Origin: Flagellimonas ochracea
Lineage (GTDB): Bacteria > Bacteroidota > Bacteroidia > Flavobacteriales > Flavobacteriaceae
Length of the DNA stretch: 64,000 bases
Reading direction: 5' to 3'
NCBI RefSeq assembly: GCF_009903685.1
Contig: NZ_JAAABI010000001.1
Span: forward strand, 558,001-622,000
Below the pieces are notes generated by a model. It was given only the letters and a program-made list of their open reading frames with translations, did not search any database and was not told the DNA's origin. Made by a program: the position numbers and the translations under genes. How positions within the stretch are numbered: position 1 is the stretch's first letter; every line of letters starts with the position of its first letter. Below are positions 50,862 through 57,881 of this stretch, piece by piece.

Positions 50862-53189
50862 TTGGATTCTTTTTTGGACGAACTTAATGATGCGCAACGG
50901 GCTCCTGTACTTCATAAGGAGGGACCGTTAATGGTTATTGCCGGGGCAGGTTCGGGAAAAACCCGGGTATTGACCTATCGTATTGCGCATTTAATGCAAG
51001 AGGGTGTGGATGCATTCAACATATTGGCCTTGACCTTTACCAACAAGGCAGCGCGAGAGATGAAAAAAAGAATTGCCAACATCGTAGGGGAGTCGGAGGC
51101 AAAAAACCTTTGGATGGGAACATTCCATTCTGTGTTTGCCAGATTGCTACGCTATGATGGCGACAAATTGGGATACCCCAGTAATTTTACCATCTACGAC
51201 ACCCAAGATTCACAACGGCTGATTGCCTCCATCATTAAAGAGATGGGGCTCGATAAGGACATCTACAAATACAAACAGATTCAGCATAGAATATCATCCT
51301 ACAAAAACAGTTTGATCACGGTAAAGGCCTATTTTCAAAATCCGGAATTGGTGGAAGCGGATGCCATGGCAAAGAGACCAAGATTGGGAGAAATCTATCA
51401 AAATTATGTGGACCGATGTTTTAAGGCAGGGGCCATGGATTTTGATGATCTGTTATTGAGGACCAATGAATTGTTGACACGATTCCCCGAGGTTTTAATG
51501 AAATACCAGGACCGGTTCCGCTATATTTTGGTTGATGAGTACCAAGATACCAACCACTCACAATATTTGATTGTTAAAGCATTGGCAGACCGTTATCAAA
51601 ATATTTGTGTGGTTGGTGATGATGCACAAAGTATTTATTCCTTTCGAGGAGCCAACATCAGTAATATCTTGAATTTTCAACGGGATTATGAGGATGCCGC
51701 GGTATATCGTTTGGAACAGAATTACCGTTCCACCAAGAATATTGTCAATGCAGCCAATTCTATCATTGCCAAAAACAGGGACCAACTGCAAAAAGTGGTT
51801 TGGACCTCCAATGATGAAGGGAACAAAATAAAGATACATCGCAGCATAACTGATGCGGAAGAGGGCAGATATGTGGCCAGCTCCATTTTCGAAACCAAGA
51901 TGCAAAAACAACTCCAAAATGGAAGTTTTGCAGTGCTATACCGAACCAATTCCCAGTCGCGTTCCATTGAGGATGCCTTGCGAAAACGAGATATTCCCTA
52001 TCGGATTTACGGCGGACTTTCATTTTATCAACGCAAGGAAATCAAGGATGTTTTGGCGTATTTGCGATTGATTGTCAACCCAAAGGACGAAGAGGCCTTG
52101 AAGCGGGTCATCAATTTTCCGTCGAGGGGAATCGGGCAAACAACGGTTGACAAGCTTATTGTGGCAGCCAATCATTATGGGCGTTCCATTTATGAGGTGA
52201 TGGAGAACCTGGATAAGCTTAATTTGAACATCAACGCTGGCACTAAACGAAAGCTTGGGGATTTCGTGACCATGATCAAAAGCTTTCAAATCATGAATGA
52301 GGGCTCCGATGCCTTTACGTTGGCCGAACATGTGGTCAAAAAAACTGGACTCATTCTCGAGTTTAAAAAGGATGGTACTCCAGAAGGTGTTGCCCGAATG
52401 GAAAACATTGAGGAACTTTTGAATGGTATCAAGGATTTTGTGGAAGGTCAAAAAGAATTGGCTGATGCTACAGGAGCGTTGTCCGAGTTTTTGGAAGATG
52501 TGGCTTTGGCCACCGACATGGACAAGGATGTAGGGGATGATGACCGCGTTGCGCTGATGACCATTCATTTGGCCAAAGGATTGGAGTTTCCGTATGTTTA
52601 TGTTGTAGGGATGGAAGAAGACCTGTTTCCTTCCGCCATGAGCATGAATACCCGAAGCGAATTGGAGGAGGAACGACGGTTATTTTATGTGGCTTTGACC
52701 CGAGCGGAAGAACAGGCCATACTCACCTATACCCAAAACAGATATCGTTGGGGAAAATTGATTGATGCCGAACCCAGCCGGTTTCTAGAAGAAATTGATG
52801 AGAAATATGTGGAGAACTTGACTCCAGTGGATGATGGGTATCGTTACAAATCCATAATCGACGCCAATATTTTTGGCGAGGTGGACAAAAGTAAGTTACG
52901 CCAGATCAAACCTAAAAATGGTACGCCACCGACAATTCAACGCCCCAATGAACAACAATTGCGTAGGTTGAGAAAATTGAAACCAGAACTTTCCAAACCA
53001 GTGAAGAACACCAATGATAACGACGTGGATTTATCAGAAGGCACCATGGTGAACCATACACGCTTTGGAAAGGGAAAAGTTTTGAAGATAGAGGGCGTGG
53101 GCAATGATAAAAAGGCCGAAATACAATTTGAACAAGGCGATGTGAAAAAATTATTACTTCGTTTTGCCAAGTTGGAGGTTTTAAAGTAA
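50862..53189 (+). CDS. ATP-dependent DNA helicase PcrA/UvrD
   Basis: A 775-residue superfamily 1A helicase. The start is a TTG at 50862, the only candidate placing DSFLDELNDAQRAPV at the N-terminus as in homologues; GAGAGG just before it may act as a ribosome site. Walker A GAGSGKT, Walker B VDEYQDTN, ALTFTNKAAREM, GDDAQSIYSFRGA, LEQNYRST, TIHLAKGLEF and ALTRAEE are all present. The C-terminal VNHTRFGKGKVLKIEG is the Tudor-like element that contacts RNA polymerase in Gram-positive PcrA. It acts in nucleotide excision repair and replication restart. Confidence 0.94.
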   Translation: MDSFLDELNDAQRAPVLHKEGPLMVIAGAGSGKTRVLTYRIAHLMQEGVDAFNILALTFTNKAAREMKKRIANIVGESEAKNLWMGTFHSVFARLLRYDGDKLGYPSNFTIYDTQDSQRLIASIIKEMGLDKDIYKYKQIQHRISSYKNSLITVKAYFQNPELVEADAMAKRPRLGEIYQNYVDRCFKAGAMDFDDLLLRTNELLTRFPEVLMKYQDRFRYILVDEYQDTNHSQYLIVKALADRYQNICVVGDDAQSIYSFRGANISNILNFQRDYEDAAVYRLEQNYRSTKNIVNAANSIIAKNRDQLQKVVWTSNDEGNKIKIHRSITDAEEGRYVASSIFETKMQKQLQNGSFAVLYRTNSQSRSIEDALRKRDIPYRIYGGLSFYQRKEIKDVLAYLRLIVNPKDEEALKRVINFPSRGIGQTTVDKLIVAANHYGRSIYEVMENLDKLNLNINAGTKRKLGDFVTMIKSFQIMNEGSDAFTLAEHVVKKTGLILEFKKDGTPEGVARMENIEELLNGIKDFVEGQKELADATGALSEFLEDVALATDMDKDVGDDDRVALMTIHLAKGLEFPYVYVVGMEEDLFPSAMSMNTRSELEEERRLFYVALTRAEEQAILTYTQNRYRWGKLIDAEPSRFLEEIDEKYVENLTPVDDGYRYKSIIDANIFGEVDKSKLRQIKPKNGTPPTIQRPNEQQLRRLRKLKPELSKPVKNTNDNDVDLSEGTMVNHTRFGKGKVLKIEGVGNDKKAEIQFEQGDVKKLLLRFAKLEVLK

Positions 53190-53266
53190 GAATAGATTTC
53201 CTGTAAAGAAGCTACTTCGAGAATTTTGAATATTTTTTGTGATTAATCGTATCCATCCAGAAAATT

Positions 53267-53887
53267 ATGGCAGAGTTTATCAAACTATTTGAGGAAAACC
53301 CAAACCCCAGACAAGTGGCCAAGGTTTGCAATATATTGCGAAGGGGAGGGTTGGTAATTTACCCAACAGACACGGTGTATGGTTTGGGCTGTGACATTAC
53401 CAATACCAAGGCACTGCAGCGGATAGCAAGAATAAAAGGGGTCAAGTTGGAAAAGGCCAACTGGTCATTTGTATGTGCCGATTTGAGCAATCTTTCTGAT
53501 TTTGTCCGTCAAATAGACACACCTACCTTTAAGATTTTAAAACGGGCACTTCCAGGGCCCTATACCTTTATTTTGCCAGGAAGCAACAATCTCCCCAAAG
53601 ATTTTAAGAGAAAAAAGACTGTGGGAATTCGGGTTCCCGATAATGCCATTGCCAGGGCCATAGTTTCGGAACTGGGAAACCCCATAGTCTCTACTTCCAT
53701 TTATGATGAAGATGATGTATTGGAGTATACTACAGATCCTGAACTCATTTATGAAAAATGGCAGAATTTGGTTGATGTGGTCATTGATGGGGGATATGGT
53801 GGCAACGTAGCTTCCACGGTAATTGATTTATCGAAAGGGGAACCTTTAGTCGTCCGGGAGGGTAAGGGCAGTTTGGAAATACTCTAA
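53267..53887 (+). CDS. YrdC/Sua5-fold protein, YciO-like branch
   Basis: A 206-residue protein with the YrdC fold: IYPTDTVYGLGCDI (about 31-44), GPYTFILPG and TVGIRVPDN. These pieces are shared with threonylcarbamoyl-AMP synthases (TsaC/Sua5) that make the t6A precursor. However, the segments NWSFVCADLSNLSDF and VREGKGS match E. coli YciO more than TsaC as I remember them, and the KxR motif of TsaC is not clear (KGVKLEKAN). YciO is a paralogue whose role is less sure. It is 77 bp after the helicase gene and ends at a strong terminator. Confidence 0.82.
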   Translation: MAEFIKLFEENPNPRQVAKVCNILRRGGLVIYPTDTVYGLGCDITNTKALQRIARIKGVKLEKANWSFVCADLSNLSDFVRQIDTPTFKILKRALPGPYTFILPGSNNLPKDFKRKKTVGIRVPDNAIARAIVSELGNPIVSTSIYDEDDVLEYTTDPELIYEKWQNLVDVVIDGGYGGNVASTVIDLSKGEPLVVREGKGSLEIL

Positions 53888-53900
53888 AATTTGAAATAAA

Positions 53901-53925
53901 AAAAGCGGCCTTTTTGGCCGCTTTT
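53901..53925. terminator. Strong bidirectional intrinsic terminator
   Basis: AAAAGCGGCC (53901-53910) and GGCCGCTTTT (53916-53925) form a perfect 10-bp stem around TTTTT. A/T tracts on both sides let it work for the YciO-like gene and for the convergent OmpA gene. Confidence 0.93.
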
Positions 53926-53947
53926 CAATAAATTATTAAGGAACAAA

Positions 53948-54820
53948 TTAGTTGCCTGAACCACCAATGGCAGGGTCTTTCATCCCTTCTTCAATCATGC
54001 TATAGAACTGATCGATTTTTGGAAGTACCACGATACGAGTTCTTCTATTTTTGGCTCTATCAGCAGCTGTGTCGTTGGAAACCAAAGGAACGTAGTAACT
54101 TCTTCCCGCTGCCGTCATCCTTGCAGGATCAACACCAAAGTCGTCTTGAAGTATTCTTACAATAGAAGTGGCTCTTTTGGCACTTAAATCCCAGTTGTCC
54201 AAAAGTACACCGCTTCGGTAAGGAACATTGTCAGTATGGCCTTCTACCATGAATTCAAAATCAGGCTTGTTGTTGACCACTTTGGCAACCTTGCCCAAAA
54301 CTTCTTTTGCCGCATTGGTTACGTTATAGCTTCCGCTTCTGAACAGCAACTTGTCAGAAATGGAAACAAAGACAACACCTTTTTCAACACTTACTTCAAT
54401 GTCCTCATCATCCAAATTGCCTAAAACACCTTTTAAACTTTGGACTAGGGCCAAGTTCACCGAATCCCTACGGGTAACGGCATCCTGTAGTTTTCTAATG
54501 GTCAAATCTTTTTCCCTTAGGCTTTCTAGAGATTTTTCAAGGTTTTCAGCACCTTTGGTGGTAAGGGTGGTTAAATTCCCCATATTGTTGATCAGCTCTT
54601 GGTTGTTGGCCTTCAGGAACGCATTTTGGTCCTCAAGCGTTTTCAATCTTGAATCCGCTGTGGCCTTTTCTTCCAAACAATCGTTGAGCTTAACGGTCGC
54701 GGAGTTCAATAAGTCTTGTGTTTCTTTGTGCTTGGCTTCCAAATCAGCATATTTCTTTTGAGATACGCATGAGGACAGTAAAACTGCCATCGCCAAACTT
54801 CCTAGAAGAATTTTTTTCAT
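53948..54820 (-). CDS. OmpA family peptidoglycan-associated lipoprotein with coiled coil
   Basis: About 290 residues from the ATG at 54820; the frame is open 13 codons further, but MKKILLGSLAMAVLLSSC gives a proper lipoprotein signal with Cys18. A coiled coil (about 22-130) leads to the OmpA domain (about 150-275). Peptidoglycan-contact residues are intact: VEGHTDNVPYRSG, NWDLSAKRATSIV and AKNRRTRIVV, closest to MotB-type OmpA domains. It should tether the outer membrane to the cell wall. The homologue at 47977 has lost these residues. A near-consensus -7 (TTACTTTG) lies at about 54857-54864 on the minus strand. Confidence 0.88.
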   Translation of the reverse strand: MKKILLGSLAMAVLLSSCVSQKKYADLEAKHKETQDLLNSATVKLNDCLEEKATADSRLKTLEDQNAFLKANNQELINNMGNLTTLTTKGAENLEKSLESLREKDLTIRKLQDAVTRRDSVNLALVQSLKGVLGNLDDEDIEVSVEKGVVFVSISDKLLFRSGSYNVTNAAKEVLGKVAKVVNNKPDFEFMVEGHTDNVPYRSGVLLDNWDLSAKRATSIVRILQDDFGVDPARMTAAGRSYYVPLVSNDTAADRAKNRRTRIVVLPKIDQFYSMIEEGMKDPAIGGSGN

Positions 54821-54916
54821 AGTTAAGAGTATTATTTTAATGGTTGTTAGAAATATCAAAGTAAAAAATACGAGCCAAAATTATTGAAAAAGCAAAGCTT
54901 GTGTATTTAGCTATCG

Positions 54917-55918
54917 TTAATCTTTTACTAAAATGTTAAAATTCTTTACCTGATGTACGAAATGAGACCACACTATGGACGTTGTGGCATAGTACTTTAA
55001 TATAAAATTAGCTTTTTCCCGTTTTTTGAGCATGCTCATTAGATGTGAATAGTAACTCATATGCGCACGGAGCACCGCCCAGCAGTGGTCAAATCTGAAT
55101 TGGAATAGAAAGCGTATTGCTGCAATGCCGTCCAACAGCAATCTAAGGATAACAATAGGGTATGCTTTTCTTCTGGGAAGATTTTTGGTGATGGAATACA
55201 AGGAATTTCTAAAGTTTAAAAATGTTTTCTTAGGGTTCATGTTGTCCAAGGTAGAACCACCAAGATGATACACGTGACTTTTACCCACATAATACACTTT
55301 ATGCCCCCTGTTTTTGGCTCTCCAACAAAGGTCAATTTCTTCTTGATGGGCAAAATAGTCCTCGTCAAACCCTTGTAAAGACCAATAAACATCAGCCTTT
55401 ATAAACATGCAGGCACCTGTTGCCCAAAATACTTCTTTGATATCATCGTACTGACCCTCGTCTTTCTCAAGGGACTGAAAAATTCTTCCACGGCAAAAGG
55501 GGTATCCCAATTTATCTATAAAACCACCGGCCGCTCCGGCGTACTCAAAGTAGTCCTTTCTTTTTAAGTCCAGAATCTTTGGCTGTATAATTGCTGCCTT
55601 TGGTTGGGATTGGAAGACCTCAAGAATTGGGAAAATCCAATTCGGGGTCACTTCCACATCAGAATTTAGAAGACAATAGATATCGGCTTCAATGTGCTTG
55701 AGACCATCGTTGTATCCCTTGGCAAAACCACCATTTTCAGCATTCTGCACAATACCTACCTTGGGAAAGTTCTTCTTTAGAAAGTCTACCGAATCGTCAG
55801 AGCTTGCATTGTCCACAACGTAAATAGCCGCTCCATTTGAATGGGCCAGGACCGACGGCAGGTACTTTTGAAGTAATTCCCTCCCGTTCCAATTGAGTAT
55901 GACTACAGCAACTTTCAA
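54917..55918 (-). CDS. Glycosyltransferase family 2 protein
   Basis: A 333-residue GT-A fold enzyme. VVILNWNGRELLQKYLPS opens the nucleotide-sugar domain, VVDNASSDDSVD and NGGFAKGYNDGL follow, and the metal-binding LLNSDVEV (DxD-like) is near residue 88. FWATGACMFIKADVYWSLQGFDEDYFAHQEEIDLCWR is a rhamnosyltransferase-type acceptor block. The C-terminal part has a possible membrane-associated helix. The likely role is surface polysaccharide or glycoprotein assembly; donor and acceptor are unknown. It lies 12 bp after the HsdR_N-like gene with the same orientation. Confidence 0.9.
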   Translation of the reverse strand: MKVAVVILNWNGRELLQKYLPSVLAHSNGAAIYVVDNASSDDSVDFLKKNFPKVGIVQNAENGGFAKGYNDGLKHIEADIYCLLNSDVEVTPNWIFPILEVFQSQPKAAIIQPKILDLKRKDYFEYAGAAGGFIDKLGYPFCRGRIFQSLEKDEGQYDDIKEVFWATGACMFIKADVYWSLQGFDEDYFAHQEEIDLCWRAKNRGHKVYYVGKSHVYHLGGSTLDNMNPKKTFLNFRNSLYSITKNLPRRKAYPIVILRLLLDGIAAIRFLFQFRFDHCWAVLRAHMSYYSHLMSMLKKREKANFILKYYATTSIVWSHFVHQVKNFNILVKD

Positions 55919-55930
55919 AACGGGAGCAAA

Positions 55931-56377
55931 TTAACGGCTAAAATCAGGAATTTCCTTCAAAAACAGGTATTTTTCGTTCTCAAAGTCCATTTTACAGCAA
56001 TAGTGCTCCATCCCGTTGGTCACCATTAGATAGTCAGACTTCAAGGTATAGTTATATTGGGCTATTTGGTCAAACACATTTTGGGTTATTTTAACTTCGG
56101 GTGCTTTACATTCCACTAAGAGATGGAGACTTCCATCCGGTTTAAAAACCACAACATCATATCGCTTTTTCAACTTGTTGACCTTGAGTTGCTTTTCCAC
56201 ATTTATAAGACTTTTGGGGTACTTTTTAGTGAAAACAAGAAAATGAACCACATGTTGGCGAACCCATTCCTCGGGCTGTAATGACACAAATTTTTTGCGA
56301 ATGCCATCAAAGATGTAGAGGCTATTTTCGTTACTTTTGAGTCGAAACGAATATTTAGGAAAGTTCAATGGTTGCAT
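55931..56377 (-). CDS. Stand-alone HsdR N-terminal-like (PD-(D/E)XK) protein
   Basis: About 148 residues from the ATG at 56377, giving MQPLNFPKYSFRLKSNENS; the frame is open to 56443, but that would cross into the divergent holA start. It contains a type I restriction R-subunit N-terminal-like domain: YDVVVFKPDGSLHLLVECKAP, with the PD-(D/E)XK core Asp and E-C-K, and a QTS-like QIAQYN helix. No HsdS or HsdM gene is near, so it is not part of a restriction system here. Similar short proteins are conserved next to holA in Bacteroidota as I recall. Its function is unknown. Confidence 0.82.
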   Translation of the reverse strand: MQPLNFPKYSFRLKSNENSLYIFDGIRKKFVSLQPEEWVRQHVVHFLVFTKKYPKSLINVEKQLKVNKLKKRYDVVVFKPDGSLHLLVECKAPEVKITQNVFDQIAQYNYTLKSDYLMVTNGMEHYCCKMDFENEKYLFLKEIPDFSR

Positions 56378-56403
56378 TGAACAAATTTGATGATTTTTTC
56401 TGA

Positions 56404-57405
56404 ATGGAGCGGATAAAAGAGATAGTTGCTGCCATTGATGCACGAAGACCCAAGCCCATTTATTTTTTGATGGGTGAAGAAGCCTATTACATTGACAAGA
56501 TTTCGCAATATATTGCCAAAAACCTATTGACAGAAGAAGAACGGGGTTTCAACCAAATGGTGCTTTATGGCAAGGATACCCAAATTGATGAGATAATAGG
56601 CAATGCCAAACGGTTTCCCATGATGGCCGATTATCAAGTTGTCATTGTAAAAGAGGCCCAACATTTATCCAGAAACATTGAAAGTTTGGTCAACTATGTG
56701 GAGAATCCGCAGCACTCCACAGTCCTGGTGATTTGTTATAAATACAAGAAGTTGGACAAGCGAAAAAAACTATATAAGGCCGTTCAAAAGAATGGAGAAC
56801 TTTTTGAGAGTAAAAAACTCTACGAAAATCAGGTAGCAGAATGGATTCGTAGGACCTTGGCAGGAAAAAAATATAAGATATCCCCGAAAGCTTGCGTACT
56901 TCTTGTGGAATATTTGGGAACGGATTTGAGCAAAATCAATAATGAACTTGACAAATTGACATTGGTTGTTCCGCCCAATGAAGAAATAACCTTGGAAGCT
57001 ATTGAAAAGCATATTGGAATAAGCAAGGATTACAACAATTTTGAACTTAAAAAAGCCATTGGTGAAAAAAATGTGCAAAAGGCATCCCGAATCATGGATT
57101 ATTTCGCACAAAACCCCAAGGACAATCCCTTTGTGGTAACCATAACACTGTTGAATACTTTTTTCACCCAATTATTACAATATCATGGCCTTAAGGACCA
57201 CTCTCCTGGCAATGTGGCAAAGGTCCTGGGTGTAAACCCGTATTTTGTGAAAGAATATACAGTTGCCGCAAAGAACTACCCCATGAAAACGGTGAGTAGT
57301 GTAATCTCCAGTCTTCGTGAGTTGGATTTAAAAGGCAAGGGGGTGGGGGCGAGCAATCTTGGCCAAGCAGATCTTTTGAAAGAATTACTTTTTAAAATTA
57401 TTTGA
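56404..57405 (+). CDS. holA: DNA polymerase III subunit delta
   Basis: A 333-residue clamp-loader wrench. The N-terminal part begins KPIYFLMGEEAYYIDKISQYI, followed by GKDTQIDEIIGNAKRFPMMADYQVVIVKEAQ and the helical lid (LLVEYLGTDLSKINNELDKL). It has no Walker ATPase motif, as expected for the delta subunit. It opens the beta clamp for loading onto primed DNA and is essential. The gene diverges from the HsdR_N-like gene with 26 bp between starts. Confidence 0.9.
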   Translation: MERIKEIVAAIDARRPKPIYFLMGEEAYYIDKISQYIAKNLLTEEERGFNQMVLYGKDTQIDEIIGNAKRFPMMADYQVVIVKEAQHLSRNIESLVNYVENPQHSTVLVICYKYKKLDKRKKLYKAVQKNGELFESKKLYENQVAEWIRRTLAGKKYKISPKACVLLVEYLGTDLSKINNELDKLTLVVPPNEEITLEAIEKHIGISKDYNNFELKKAIGEKNVQKASRIMDYFAQNPKDNPFVVTITLLNTFFTQLLQYHGLKDHSPGNVAKVLGVNPYFVKEYTVAAKNYPMKTVSSVISSLRELDLKGKGVGASNLGQADLLKELLFKII

Positions 57406-57407
57406 CC

Positions 57408-57785
57408 CTATCTTTTATCCACGCTGTATTTACCGGGGCCCAATAAAAAAATCACAACAAAGCAAACCAGATACAATAAAGCCTTCTCTTTTGTTGCAAA
57501 AGGATCGGCAGCGTGAATCACAAAAGCCGCCACAAACATGGTGATTGCAGAGGGTATGGCAGCCCATCGTGTTTTAAAACCAATAATAATCAATAACGGA
57601 CAAAGGAACTCTCCGACTACCGCCAAAAATAGAGTAGGTGCTTCTCCGATGCCAAACGGATTCGCAAATTCGGTATTTCCATTGATTAGTTTCATTAGTT
57701 TAGGATAACCGTGCGTAAGCATAAATGCTGAAGGAAGTATTCGTAATAGTGCAAGGCCTAGGTGAATCAACAAGTTGTTTTTCAT
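57408..57785 (-). CDS. DoxX family membrane protein
   Basis: A 125-residue protein with four membrane helices; the DoxX signature includes LRILPSAFMLTHGYPKL at the start and the GEFLCPLLIIIGFKTRWAA segment. It lies 2 bp from the convergent holA stop. Members have been linked to redox stress and thiosulfate metabolism, but for this one nothing specific can be said. The 96-bp upstream gap lacks a clear -7 element. Confidence 0.85.
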   Translation of the reverse strand: MKNNLLIHLGLALLRILPSAFMLTHGYPKLMKLINGNTEFANPFGIGEAPTLFLAVVGEFLCPLLIIIGFKTRWAAIPSAITMFVAAFVIHAADPFATKEKALLYLVCFVVIFLLGPGKYSVDKR

Positions 57786-57881
57786 TTGGGGGATTTTTAA
57801 TTGCTATGAAAATATAAATTTAGTTTTGATGTAAGCGATGTAAAATTAACAAATTGCCCTTTACAATTGATAAAAACCTAT

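Noticed and set aside
52020..52568. 182-codon minus-strand frame opposite the PcrA/UvrD gene
   Set aside because: Shadow of the helicase frame with no start context or motif.
55931..56377. A restriction-modification system
   Set aside because: Only an HsdR N-terminal-like domain is present, with no methylase, specificity subunit or helicase part of HsdR.
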